Part shown: in pieces, positions 52,591 through 61,201 of the stretch | Numbering within the stretch: the first letter of the stretch is position 1 | Layout of the letters: the number at the start of each line of letters is the position of its first letter | Assembly (NCBI RefSeq): GCF_017315735.1 | Contig: NZ_JAFLRK010000010.1 | Location: 1-64,000 of the forward strand | Origin: Paracoccus shandongensis | GTDB lineage: Bacteria; Pseudomonadota; Alphaproteobacteria; Rhodobacterales; Rhodobacteraceae | DNA length: 64,000 nt | Reading direction: 5' to 3' | The notes under the pieces: generated by a model | What the model was told of the DNA's origin: nothing | What the model saw: only the letters and a program-made list of their open reading frames with translations | Databases searched by the model: none | Position numbers and translations under genes: made by a program

Positions 52591-53904
52591 CTAAAGAAGC
52601 GATGGCAGAAGCAGCGCAAGCTGCGGGAAGATGACGATCAGCGCGATCATCAGGATCGTCACGCCGACATAGGGCAGGGCGGCCATGGCAACGGTGCTTA
52701 GTGTGACGCCCTGGCGGCTGCCCGCGCCCATCACGACATAGAGCAGCAGGCCGAAGGGCGGCGTGACCAGCCCGACCTCGAAGGCCAGCAGCAGGATCAG
52801 CCCAAGCCAGACCGTGTCAAAGCCGTATTGCGCAGCGATCGGCATGAAGATCGGCAGGGTGATCAGCATCATCGACACCTGGTCCATGAACATCCCCAGG
52901 ATGAGGATGGTCACCACCATCAGCGCGATGATCCCGTAATACCCCAGGTCAAGCGCGATCAGGGACTGGATGAACCCGTTCGATGCCCCCGAAAAGGCGA
53001 AGATCTGCGAGAACGTCATCGAGGCCGAGATGATGAGGAACGTCATGCCCGTGACCTTCATGGCGTCGTCCAGCGACCTCCAGATCACGCCCCAGGTCAG
53101 CTTGCGATAGATCACCAGCAGGATGATGACCCCGGCGCAGCCAAGCGCGGCGGATTCGGTGGGGGTGGCGATCCCAAGGATGATCGTCCCCACCACCGAG
53201 AAGACAAGAAAGGACATCGGCATGATGTTCGACAGGATGGCCTTCCATTTTTCCCCGCTCGCCACCGGGGCGATCGCGTATTGAGGGGCGGCCTGGGGGT
53301 CGCGGTGGGCCTGGAACCAGATCAGCCCCCCGAACATCATCGCCAGGATCAGGCCCGGCAGGATGCCCGCGATCAGCAGGGCCCCCACGTCTATCTGCGC
53401 CAGCGATCCCAGAAGAACGGCCAGGGTCGAGGGCGGAATGATCACGGCAAGGCAGCCCGCGCCCAGGATCGGGCCATAGGCCATGCGGGGCTTGTAGTCG
53501 CGCTTCAGCATTTCGGGCGCCATCAGCGAGCTGAGCATGCCGGCATTGGCCAGGCTGGATCCCGACAGGGCGGCAAAGACGGCCCCCGACGCCAGGGTCA
53601 CGTATGACAGCCTGGCGCGCAGGTTGCCGACCGCCAGGTCAAGCGCGTTGATGACCCGTTCCCCAAGCCCCGACCGGAAGTAAAGGCTGCCCATCACCAG
53701 GAACATCGGCAGGGGGGCAAGGGTATAGGTGCCGACGGCCTCGCTGAAGTTCGACACCATCTGCACGATCCCGCGCGTGCCGCCGAAAAACAGCATCAGG
53801 CCGATGATGTTGGTCGTGAAGAAGGCGAAGGCGACCGGCAGGCCAAGGCCCATCAGGACGACGACGGACCCCACCAGAACCGAAAAGGGATAAAGCCATT
53901 CCAA
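52591..53904 (-). CDS. TRAP transporter large permease (DctM)
   Basis: A 437-residue inner-membrane protein with about 12 segments and the DctM patterns AALSGSSLANAGMLSSLMAPEM, IPPSTLAVLLGSLAQI, and ATPTESAALGCAGVI. It forms the ion-coupled channel of a tripartite periplasmic transporter. It directly follows the small permease gene with no gap. The matching binding protein in the window is only a C-terminal fragment, so the system is probably inactive unless it borrows another one. Confidence 0.92.
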   Translation of the reverse strand: MEWLYPFSVLVGSVVVLMGLGLPVAFAFFTTNIIGLMLFFGGTRGIVQMVSNFSEAVGTYTLAPLPMFLVMGSLYFRSGLGERVINALDLAVGNLRARLSYVTLASGAVFAALSGSSLANAGMLSSLMAPEMLKRDYKPRMAYGPILGAGCLAVIIPPSTLAVLLGSLAQIDVGALLIAGILPGLILAMMFGGLIWFQAHRDPQAAPQYAIAPVASGEKWKAILSNIMPMSFLVFSVVGTIILGIATPTESAALGCAGVIILLVIYRKLTWGVIWRSLDDAMKVTGMTFLIISASMTFSQIFAFSGASNGFIQSLIALDLGYYGIIALMVVTILILGMFMDQVSMMLITLPIFMPIAAQYGFDTVWLGLILLLAFEVGLVTPPFGLLLYVVMGAGSRQGVTLSTVAMAALPYVGVTILMIALIVIFPQLALLLPSLL

Positions 53905-54417
53905 TTACAAGCCCTCCAGGTCTTCGGCGGAAACGGTGTAAAGCGAGGCGGGCGTCAGCAGAAAGGCCAGCCATTCCAGCGCGGACAGGAAGAAGCCGAT
54001 CACGATCGGCAGCAGGATCAGCCATTTCGGCATGTCGAATGTCCGGCTTTCAAAGCTGCCGGTGGCCAAGGCCGATGACAGGGACGCCAGGGCGACATAG
54101 CCCAGATAGACCGACAACAGCAGGCAGAGCAGATAAACCCCGGCCTCCAGAATGCGCCGGGCCGAGGGGGGAAACGTCGAGCGCAGGAAGACCACGAAGA
54201 CGTGGCCGCGTGTCCTGACCAGCCAGGGCATGGACAGGAAGGTGATATAGAGCAGGCTGTATTCCGTGGCCGAGATGGCCCAGGTCATGGGCCGCAAGCC
54301 CATGTTGCGGACGGTCACGTCGACGATCACCATGACGATGCTCAGCCCGATCAGCGCCTTTGCCACGGATGCGCATAGCCAGGACAGCCTGGCCACATTC
54401 TTGAATAAGGTTTCCAT
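53905..54417 (-). CDS. TRAP transporter small permease (DctQ)
   Basis: A 170-residue four-segment membrane protein with the DctQ features (TVRNMGLRPMTWAISATEYSLLYITFL, TRGHVFVVFL). It partners the DctM protein encoded immediately downstream. The terminal residues DLEGL end one base before the DctM start. The upstream gene of the operon is the truncated binding protein. Confidence 0.88.
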   Translation of the reverse strand: METLFKNVARLSWLCASVAKALIGLSIVMVIVDVTVRNMGLRPMTWAISATEYSLLYITFLSMPWLVRTRGHVFVVFLRSTFPPSARRILEAGVYLLCLLLSVYLGYVALASLSSALATGSFESRTFDMPKWLILLPIVIGFFLSALEWLAFLLTPASLYTVSAEDLEGL

Positions 54418-54486
54418 ATTTCCGAACGGCCTTGTTCATGAGGCGTTAAGCAATGAGGCCGCCCGGTCCGGACGGCCCTTTCAAGG

Positions 54487-55008
54487 TCATTCGAAATGCG
54501 CGCGCAGTTCTTCCACATGGGTGGGATCGCGCCGTTCCATCCGGGTCCAGCTTGCATTCGCCGCGGCGTCCAGGAAACGCTGGCGACCCTCGCCCGTCAT
54601 CTCGACCACCGCCATTCCGTCGGCCTCGAGCGCGGCGCGCGTCTCCTGGTCTTCCTTGATGATGGCTTCCGAGCTTTCGCGCTCGAATTCCTGCGCGACC
54701 TCGTCCAGCACCGCCTTGGATTCGTCCGAAAGCGCATTCCAGGCATCCAGGTTCATGGAGATCAGCACATCTATGCCGAAGAAACTGGGATCGACGCGAT
54801 AACGGGTGAACTTGTCCCAGCCAAAGTCGCGATAGCCGATCGCCGGATAGGCCACGCCGTTGATCATCCCCCTTTCAAGGGCGGTATAGGTGTCGCCCAT
54901 CGGCATCACGATGGCCTGGGCGCCGATCTCGTCGAAAAACTCCTTGTAGAGGGGCGAGGCGCGCAGGATCAGGCCTTCAAGGTCGATCATTCCGTCGCTG
55001 GTCAGTTT
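54487..55008 (-). pseudogene. TRAP binding protein (DctP), C-terminal fragment only
   Basis: The frame reads from about KLTSDGMIDLEGLILRASPL through MPMGDTYTALERGMINGVAYP, NLDAWNALSDESKAVLDEVAQ to the end. It matches the second half of a DctP-type solute-binding protein of about 340 residues. The signal peptide and first lobe are absent: right of about 55008 the frame no longer resembles the family, and a different plus-strand coding fragment begins. The gene was cut by a rearrangement and cannot yield an exported protein. Confidence 0.8.
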
Positions 55009-55338
55009 CGGCTCGTCTGCTTCGTCAATGCCTGCCAGCGGTGGCGCGTGCCGCATGCCGTGCGGATCCTGCCATTGGCCGATTTCCAGGTCGATCTGGA
55101 ATTGCATTACGTCTGGCCCGAACAGGCCGCGGAACTGCCGGTGGCCCATTTCGGGGACGTGCTGCGCGCGGTCTTGGCGCAGGACGGGGGGCCTGCCGCA
55201 GCGGGGTGACGCGGCAAAGCTTCCGCCAGTCCCCGGCGCGCCGCCCGAAGGGGCAGGGGCGCAAACAGGCCTTGGAAATCCCGCGCGTGATCGGCATGAA
55301 CGGGCAGGGGTGTCGGACTGTCGCAAAGGGGGCTGGCC
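55009..55338. other. Junction stretch with an unidentified plus-strand 3' gene fragment
   Basis: From about 55031 to the TGA at 55207-55209, the plus strand reads RWRVPHAVRILPLADF then QVDLELHYVWPEQAAELPVAHFGDVLRAVLA, which looks coding. It could be the C-terminus of a LysR-type regulator, but I cannot assign it firmly. It begins where the DctP homology stops. The remaining bases to 55338 show nothing recognisable. Confidence 0.35.
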
Positions 55339-55890
55339 ATGACCATCGCCGCGTTGCTGCTGGCAGCAGGCGCGTCCCGGCGCTTTGGCGAGGCCGACAA
55401 GCTGGCCGCCCCCTTCGACGGGCTGCCGCTGGTGGTCCATGCCGCCCGCGCGCTGACGGGGGCGGGCATCCTGCGGCGTCTTGCGGTGGTCCGGTCCGGC
55501 AGGATCGCCCGCCTGCTGGAGAACGAGGGCTTCGCGACCTTAATGATCGCCCCCGGACTCCAGTCCGATTCGATCCGGGCCGGCGTGGCGCATCTGGGCC
55601 AGCCCGACGCGCGGCTTCTGATCGCGCTTGGCGACATGCCGCTGGTCCGGGCCGAGGATTACCGCCGCCTGATCGCGGCCCCGCCGGACAGGCCTGCCTG
55701 CGCGTGGAAGGACGGGATGCCCATGCCGCCCGCGATCTTTCCGCCAGGCTGGCGGCCCCGGCTGATGACGCTGCAAGGCGACCGGGGCGCGGGGGCCCTG
55801 CTCAGGGAACTGCCCCGGCCCGCGCACCTGCATGTTCCCGCCGAACGGCTGGCGGATTTCGACCATCCCTCCGATTTCGCGGGGCATTAG
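55339..55890 (+). CDS. MobA-like nucleotidyltransferase (molybdenum cofactor cytidylyltransferase type)
   Basis: A 183-residue NTP-transferase with N-terminal LLLAAGASRRFGEADKLAAPFDGLPLV (the nucleotide-binding LAAGxSxRxGxxK pattern) and ALGDMPLVRAEDY with the metal-binding Asp. Relatives add CMP or GMP to molybdopterin for xanthine dehydrogenase-type or CO dehydrogenase-type enzymes. A fragment of XdhC/CoxI, the usual partner, converges on it at the 3' end. No molybdoenzyme gene is visible here. Confidence 0.82.
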   Translation: MTIAALLLAAGASRRFGEADKLAAPFDGLPLVVHAARALTGAGILRRLAVVRSGRIARLLENEGFATLMIAPGLQSDSIRAGVAHLGQPDARLLIALGDMPLVRAEDYRRLIAAPPDRPACAWKDGMPMPPAIFPPGWRPRLMTLQGDRGAGALLRELPRPAHLHVPAERLADFDHPSDFAGH

Positions 55891-55991
55891 GCCGGAACGG
55901 CCTGCGCGAAGGCGGCCATCGCCTCGGCCATGACCGACACGGCCAGGGCCTTGGGGTCGCGGGACGAGGGGATCAGGCCCATCGGCATCCC
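55887..55991 (-). pseudogene. XdhC/CoxI-family C-terminal stub
   Basis: The minus strand reads GMPMGLIPSSRDPKALAVSV then MAEAMAAFAQAVPA and a stop at 55887-55889. This resembles the end of XdhC/CoxI molybdoenzyme-maturation proteins (PxGLxIxxxxPxxxAxSVxAE). Nothing of the preceding 200 or more residues is present. The stop overlaps the MobA-like stop in convergent orientation. Confidence 0.55.
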
Positions 55992-56015
55992 GGTTCGGGA
56001 TGGCTGCCCCCGGCG

Positions 56016-56315
56016 TCATCCGTCAGGGAACAGGATCGCCTCGATGTCCATGGCGCCGTTCACGACATGCAGGACCGTGATCCGATCGGAGGCAACGCGG
56101 TAAAAGATCAGATAGCGCCCATGGACCCGGCGCCGGATGCCATGGCGCTCGTGGCGGGGCACGATCGGCCAGGCCAGCGGCATCTCTGCCAGGTCCATGC
56201 AGCACTGGTAAAGCTCTCGGATGAAGGTCACGGCGCGCGCGGGATTGTCGCGCGCGATATGGTCGCCGATCCCCTCCAGGTCCGCCTCGGCCGTGGCGGT
56301 GATCTCGACGATCAT
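56016..56315 (-). CDS. parE: ParE/RelE-family toxin
   Basis: A 99-residue type II toxin of the ParE fold: MIVEITATAEADLEGIGDHIARDNPARA at the start, RELYQCCMDLAEMPLAWP in the middle and the C-terminal GRYLIFYRVASDRITVLHVVNGAMD. ATG 56315 overlaps the antitoxin stop by four bases, the usual coupling. ParE toxins act on DNA gyrase, while RelE relatives cut mRNA; the pairing with a ParD-type antitoxin favours ParE. It probably stabilises the replicon. Confidence 0.88.
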   Translation of the reverse strand: MIVEITATAEADLEGIGDHIARDNPARAVTFIRELYQCCMDLAEMPLAWPIVPRHERHGIRRRVHGRYLIFYRVASDRITVLHVVNGAMDIEAILFPDG

Positions 56316-56569
56316 TCCGTGCCGCGCGGCCATGCCTCGTACCGGGCTTCCAGCCGCGCCGCCACGTCCCCGGCAGGCCGCACCCGCCCTGCGTCGGCAT
56401 CGGCCAGGCCACGCGCCAAGGCCTGGTCCAGCACGGCCAGGCGTGTTTCACGCTCCTGGATCAGGCGGATACCCTCGCGCACGACCTCGCTCTTCGAGTT
56501 GTAGCGGCCGCTTTCGACAAGCTTTGCCACATAGCCTTCAAGCTTCGGTCCAAGTTCGGCACTCAGCAT
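56312..56569 (-). CDS. parD: ParD-family antitoxin
   Basis: An 85-residue ribbon-helix-helix protein: LGPKLEGYVAKLVESGRYNSKSEVVREGIRLIQERE forms the DNA-binding domain, followed by an acidic toxin-binding tail (LADADAGRVRPAGDVAARLEARYEAW). ATG 56569 begins the RHH domain, with AGGAG upstream. It is first in the operon and would repress it together with ParE. Confidence 0.88.
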   Translation of the reverse strand: MLSAELGPKLEGYVAKLVESGRYNSKSEVVREGIRLIQERETRLAVLDQALARGLADADAGRVRPAGDVAARLEARYEAWPRGTE

Positions 56570-56947
56570 GTCCTGCTCCTTATGCTGGAACCAAGATGGC
56601 AAGTTTCATAACAGTTATCAAGTCTCCTTCCCTGGATCCCCCCGTTCCTTGGGCCAAACTCGGCCCGGCATCGGACATCCTCCGATGCAATCTGCAATGC
56701 GCCGCTGTCGAGGTTCTCGCGCACCATCGGGACCGGTAGTTGCAGGACGCCCACGCCCGCGACGTTGGCGGTGACGAGCCGGGGATGATGCTCGGCCACG
56801 GCCTTCGCCCGGAACCATCCGCCGCCTTCGGTCCGGGGGCAGGCAGGCCGGATCAAGCGTCCGCGCGCCGCGATCCGGCGGCTTGCAGCGCGACGGTTCT
56901 GCCTTGTTTCCGCCGGGAAGGGGCGTCGCCCTGGCGGTGTGCGTCCC
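56570..56947. other. Stretch with a probable LysR effector-domain fragment
   Basis: On the minus strand, about 56690-56830, a frame reads AVAEHHPRLVTANVAGVGV then LQLPVPMVRENLDSGAL, which looks like the effector-binding domain of a LysR regulator. The helix-turn-helix half is missing and the frame drifts into unrelated sequence downstream. The rest of the 378 bases holds no recognisable feature. Confidence 0.4.
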
Positions 56948-58603
56948 TTACCGTCTGGCGGTGATCGCGGGGTTGCCTGCGGCGGTCAGGACCAGCGCGC
57001 CGGTGCCGTCGATCCGGTAGCCGTCCACGCGGCCGAGGGCGTCCAGGAAGCGGCGTTCCTGCGCCATCAGCGCCTCGGGGCAGGCCATCATCGTGGTTCC
57101 CGCGGGCGTCAGCGCCAGCCGCCCGCCTTCGGCCTGGTAGCGGCCCAGGATGCGGTTGCAGGTGCCGTTCCCCGCCAGCCGCCCGTCCCGCAGGAACTGC
57201 AGGCTGGCGTGGCTGTTGTCGATCACGCCCTGCCCGCCGATGTCCTCGGCCACCCATTCCGCGCCCAGCAGGGGCTGGTCGTCATGGGCGATCAGGTAAT
57301 CGGCCACCGCGCGGAAGGCGGGCAGCGAGGTCGGGTCGCTGGCCGCGTTGGCCGCCACCGGGTGCGAGGCGAAGCGCGCGATCACCATGTCCGCCCGGGG
57401 GTCGATCCAGATCGTCTGGCCGTGGACGCCGCGCGCCGTGAAGCTGCCGTGGTCGTCATGGGTGATCCACCACAGGCCCTGATAGCTCCAGCCCGGCAGG
57501 TCATGGCCCGCCTTGGCGAAGCGGGCCCGGTCGCCCCCCTGCCGCAGGCGGGCGATGGCGGCTTCGGGGATGATCTGCCTGTCGCCCGCGCGGCCGCCGT
57601 CCAGGATCATCTGGCCCAATCGCGCCATGTCGCGCAGGCTTGCGTTGAAGCCCCCGCCCGCGAAGGGCGTGCCAAGCGCATCGACGGTGTAATAGCCCTC
57701 GCGCCGCTGGCCGAGCCTCGACCAGATGGTTTGCGCCAGGTGATCGGCCACCGACCGGCCCGTCACCCTGGCCACCAGCCAGCCCGCCACATCGGCGTTG
57801 GGGGTCTTGTAGCCGAAGGCCTCGCCATGGGTGCCGCCCTTTCCGATGCCCTGCAAGGCCTCGTAATAGCCGCGCGGGCCGGTGTCATCCGGCCCCTTGG
57901 GGAAGGCGCTGCCCGCGGCGGAATAGGTCCAGACCCCGGCCCCGGGGTCGGCGTAATCCTCGGAATAGTCCAGCGCGGTGGTCATTTCCAGCACCTGCCG
58001 GACGGTGGCGTCGCCAAAGGCGCTGCCCGCCAGTTCCGGGATGATTCCGGCCACGGGCGCGGCCTCGTCCAGCCGCCCTTCGGCGATCAGCGCCTCGGCC
58101 ATCAGCCCGGTCAGGCTTTTGGTGACCGACATGGCGCCGTGCAGGCCGTCGGGTTCCAGGCAGCCGCCATGGCGTTCATAAACGACGCGGCCGTGGTGCA
58201 GCACGATCACCCCGTCGCTGTAATTGGCGTCGGAGGCCTCGTCCCAGGTCATCCGCCCGCCGCCGCCGCCCAGGGGCGTGAAGGCGACGGCCCCGATCGC
58301 GGGGTCCAGCGCCTCGGGCAGCGGGGCGGCGGCATCCGGGCCCCGGTCCACGGCGACCACCGGCATCATCCGGCTGAAATGGCAGACGGTCCAGCGCAGC
58401 TTGGGAAAGGCGAAGAAATCGGGATCGCCCGGACGGATGGTCTTGTCGGGCGCGGGCGGCTGGCCCTGCATCCAGCCCAGCACCCCGGGGTCCGAGGCCC
58501 GGGCCGACAGCGGCTCGGCCGGTTGGGGTCCGGTCTGCTGCGCCATGGCCGCGCCTCCGAAGGTCAGGGCCACGGCCAGCGCCGGGGCGGTCAGGGGGGT
58601 CAT
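56948..58603 (-). CDS. Beta-lactamase-fold serine hydrolase fused to a META domain
   Basis: A 551-residue exported protein: signal peptide TAPALAVALTFGGAAMAQ, then a class C beta-lactamase/transpeptidase-like domain. The nucleophile motif S-x-x-K is in AMSVTKSLTG, the Tyr motif in WTYSAAGSAF and the third motif probably HGQTIWIDP. From about residue 445 the chain becomes a META/HslJ-type domain (LLGAEWVAEDIGG, GRLAGNGTCNRILGRYQ, TTMMACPEALMAQERRFLDAL). The combination is uncommon. ATG 58603 was selected for its signal peptide. The substrate (peptide, ester or beta-lactam) is unknown. Confidence 0.85.
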   Translation of the reverse strand: MTPLTAPALAVALTFGGAAMAQQTGPQPAEPLSARASDPGVLGWMQGQPPAPDKTIRPGDPDFFAFPKLRWTVCHFSRMMPVVAVDRGPDAAAPLPEALDPAIGAVAFTPLGGGGGRMTWDEASDANYSDGVIVLHHGRVVYERHGGCLEPDGLHGAMSVTKSLTGLMAEALIAEGRLDEAAPVAGIIPELAGSAFGDATVRQVLEMTTALDYSEDYADPGAGVWTYSAAGSAFPKGPDDTGPRGYYEALQGIGKGGTHGEAFGYKTPNADVAGWLVARVTGRSVADHLAQTIWSRLGQRREGYYTVDALGTPFAGGGFNASLRDMARLGQMILDGGRAGDRQIIPEAAIARLRQGGDRARFAKAGHDLPGWSYQGLWWITHDDHGSFTARGVHGQTIWIDPRADMVIARFASHPVAANAASDPTSLPAFRAVADYLIAHDDQPLLGAEWVAEDIGGQGVIDNSHASLQFLRDGRLAGNGTCNRILGRYQAEGGRLALTPAGTTMMACPEALMAQERRFLDALGRVDGYRIDGTGALVLTAAGNPAITARR

Positions 58604-58737
58604 GTCACGCTTCTTTCCGAGGCTTCCGCCCTGCCGGGGCGGGCAGGTGCCGCAGTCTGCCCGGTCATGGGGGGGCGTGGCAAGGGCGGGGCCGCGCGCC
58701 CGGCCTGGCGCGCCGGGCTGTTCGCCCTTGGCGCGCA

Positions 58738-59496
58738 TCAGACGCTTTCGGCCCCGTCGATCACCAGGGCATGACCCGTCATGAAGGCCGACCTGTCCGA
58801 GGCGAGGTAGAGGATGGCTTCGCCGATCTCCTCGGGGGTTCCGAAGCGGCCCATCGGAATGGTGTCGCGCACATAATCCTCCAATGCCGCGCGGCCGCCC
58901 ATCTGCTCCTCAAAGCCGGCATTGAAGACGGTGTCGACGAAACCGGGGCACAGGGCATTGCAGCGCACATTGTGGCGGGCGTAATCGGCGGCGATCTGGC
59001 GGGTCATGGCGATGACCGCGTGCTTGGTGGTGCAATAGGCGATCATCCCGCGGTCATGCTGCACGCCGGAATTGGACGACGTGATGATGATCGACCCCAT
59101 CCTGCGGGGGACCATGACGGACATCGCGGCCTTGGCGGCCACGAAATGCGCCCGCACGTTCAGCCGCCAGGACAGGTCCATGCCAGCCACATCCATCTGG
59201 TCCAGCCGTCCCGGCACCTGGACGCCCGCGTGCGAGTGCAGGACATCCAGCCGCCCGAACCGGGCCGCCGTGTCCAGAATGGCGCCCGACAGCGCCGCAT
59301 CGTCGGTCACATCAAGGCCCAGGCTTTCGGCCTGTCCCCCCTGCGCGGTGATGTCGCGGGCGACGGCGGCGGCACGGCCGGCGTCAAGGTCGGTCACAAC
59401 GACGCAGGCCCCTTCGCGCGCTAGGGCCATCGCGCCCGCCCGTCCGATCCCGGCACCGGCCCCCGTCATGAAGGCCACGCGGTCTTTCAGCATCAT
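58738..59496 (-). CDS. SDR-family NAD(P)-dependent dehydrogenase
   Basis: A 252-residue classical short-chain dehydrogenase: MTGAGAGIGRAGAMALA cofactor motif, LHSHAGV in place of NNAG, catalytic Ser in IIITSSNSG and Y-x-x-x-K as AYCTTKHAV. The acidic residue after strand 2 (VTDLDAG) favours NAD. It lies 21 bases after the last gene of the polyamine-type transporter and may oxidise the imported compound or its product. The substrate is unknown. Confidence 0.88.
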   Translation of the reverse strand: MMLKDRVAFMTGAGAGIGRAGAMALAREGACVVVTDLDAGRAAAVARDITAQGGQAESLGLDVTDDAALSGAILDTAARFGRLDVLHSHAGVQVPGRLDQMDVAGMDLSWRLNVRAHFVAAKAAMSVMVPRRMGSIIITSSNSGVQHDRGMIAYCTTKHAVIAMTRQIAADYARHNVRCNALCPGFVDTVFNAGFEEQMGGRAALEDYVRDTIPMGRFGTPEEIGEAILYLASDRSAFMTGHALVIDGAESV

Positions 59497-59517
59497 GGTC
59501 CATCCTTTGAAGGCATG

Positions 59518-60324
59518 TCAGCGTTTGCGGGGGCGGAGGATCATCTGGGCCGCGATCAGCAGCACCAGCGAGGCCGCCATGACCATCGCCCCGATGGCGT
59601 TGATTTCAGGGGTCACCCCCCGCCGTATCGACGAGAAGATATAGATCGGCAGGGTCGTTTCCGATCCGGCAACGAAGAACGCGACGATGAAATCGTCAAA
59701 GCTGAAGGTGAAGGCCAGCAGGAAGCCCGCCAGCACCGCGGGGGCGATCTGCGGCAGGGTGATCTGCACGAAGCTGCGCATGGGGGGTGCGCCCAGGTCG
59801 GCGGCGGCCTCCAGCAGGGTGCGGTCCATGCCCTGCAGGCGGGCGCGCACGATCACGACAACCAGCGCCATGGTGAACAGCCCGTGCGCGGCGATCAGCG
59901 ACCCTTTCCCCAGGCCGAGTTGCGGTGGGGTTTCGCCGCCGAAGATCGCGGCCAGAAGCGGGTTCAGCGTGCCGAACACCGTCACCAGGGTGATCAGCGT
60001 GGCGATGCCGATGACGATGCCGGGCACCATCACGGCCATGTAGATCAGCGCGTCATAGACCATCCGCATCCAGCCCCTGATGCCTTGCAACGCGATCGCG
60101 GCAAGCGTCCCGCAGATCGTGGCCAGCAGGGCCGAGGCCAGGGCCACGGCGAAGCTGGTCTTCAGCGCCTCCAGCACAAAGGGGTTGTTCAGCGCCTTGC
60201 CATACCATTGCGTGGAAAACCCCGTGAACTGCGCCGCATGGCGCCCCGCGTTGAAGGAAAACAGCGCGATGATGCCGATGGGGATATAAAGAAACAGATA
60301 GACCGAAAGGACATACAGCCTCAT
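59518..60324 (-). CDS. potC: Spermidine/putrescine-type ABC permease (PotC)
   Basis: A 268-residue inner-membrane permease with six segments and the EAA-type loop LLEAAADLGAPPMRSFVQITLPQIAP. The ending DDFIVAFFVAGSETTLPIYIFSSIRRGVTPEINAIG is diagnostic of PotC. It follows the PotB gene by 11 bases. The polyamine class is inferred from family; putrescine, spermidine and related amines are all possible. Confidence 0.92.
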   Translation of the reverse strand: MRLYVLSVYLFLYIPIGIIALFSFNAGRHAAQFTGFSTQWYGKALNNPFVLEALKTSFAVALASALLATICGTLAAIALQGIRGWMRMVYDALIYMAVMVPGIVIGIATLITLVTVFGTLNPLLAAIFGGETPPQLGLGKGSLIAAHGLFTMALVVVIVRARLQGMDRTLLEAAADLGAPPMRSFVQITLPQIAPAVLAGFLLAFTFSFDDFIVAFFVAGSETTLPIYIFSSIRRGVTPEINAIGAMVMAASLVLLIAAQMILRPRKR

Positions 60325-60335
60325 CAGCGCGCCCC

Positions 60336-61187
60336 TTACATCATCGAGACATCGTCGCGCCCACCCGACAGGCGCTTCATCGCCCGCAGATAGATCGTGA
60401 CGGTGACCAGCATGACCAGCACCAGCGTCGCCGCCACGGCGGCTCCGAAGGGCCAGTTCCGGGATTGAAGGAACAGGTCGACCAGGGCGTTGCCGACAAA
60501 GAACACCTTTCCGCCGCCCAGGATCTGCGGGATCAGGAATTCCCCCATCAGCAGGATGAAGACCAGCATCGAACCTGTGGCCACGCCTGCCAGCGACAGC
60601 GGCAAGGTGATCTGCAGGAAGGTCCGCCAGGGCGGGCTGCCCAGGTCGGCCGAGGCTTCCAGCAGGCGGCGGTCGATCTTTTCCAGCGCGACATGGATCG
60701 GAAAGACCATCAGCGGCAGATAGCCATAGACGATCCCCACCAGCACCGCGAAGGGCGTGTTGATCAGGCGGGGGCGGCCAAGACCCAGTTCGGCGATCAG
60801 GCGGGGAAGGCCGTTGCCGCCCAGGATCTGGATCCACGCATAGGACCGGATCAGGATGGAGGTCCAGAACGGCACGATGACCAGGATCAGCAGGATGGTG
60901 CGCCAGCGCGGATCGGCCTTGATCGCCAGGTGATAGGCCAGCGGATAGGCGATCAGCAGGCACAGCACCGTGCCAAGCGGGGCCAGCAGGATCGTGTTCC
61001 GAAAGGCCGTCCAGCGCGCGGACAGGTTGGCGTAATTGTCCAGCGTGAAGGCCGGGACGTATCCGCCCGCAGCCCCCCTTTCGCCAAAGCTGAACAGGAC
61101 GACGACCAGCAGGGGAAGCACCAGCATGAACAAAAGCCATGCCGTGGCGGGTGCCAGGAAAAGGGTGGTGCGCAGGGCTGGCCGCAC
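60336..61187 (-). CDS. potB: Spermidine/putrescine-type ABC permease (PotB)
   Basis: A 283-residue permease: first segment TLFLAPATAWLLFMLVLPLL, then VPFWTSILIRSYAWIQIL and the ATPase-contact loop LLEASADLGSPPWRTFLQITLPLS. The start is taken as GTG 61187 with GGGGGGAA upstream, which gives a PotB-length protein; no ATG lies at the N-terminus. It sits between the binding-protein and PotC genes. Confidence 0.9.
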   Translation of the reverse strand: MRPALRTTLFLAPATAWLLFMLVLPLLVVVLFSFGERGAAGGYVPAFTLDNYANLSARWTAFRNTILLAPLGTVLCLLIAYPLAYHLAIKADPRWRTILLILVIVPFWTSILIRSYAWIQILGGNGLPRLIAELGLGRPRLINTPFAVLVGIVYGYLPLMVFPIHVALEKIDRRLLEASADLGSPPWRTFLQITLPLSLAGVATGSMLVFILLMGEFLIPQILGGGKVFFVGNALVDLFLQSRNWPFGAAVAATLVLVMLVTVTIYLRAMKRLSGGRDDVSMM

Positions 61188-61201
61188 GTCCGTTCCCCCC
61201 T

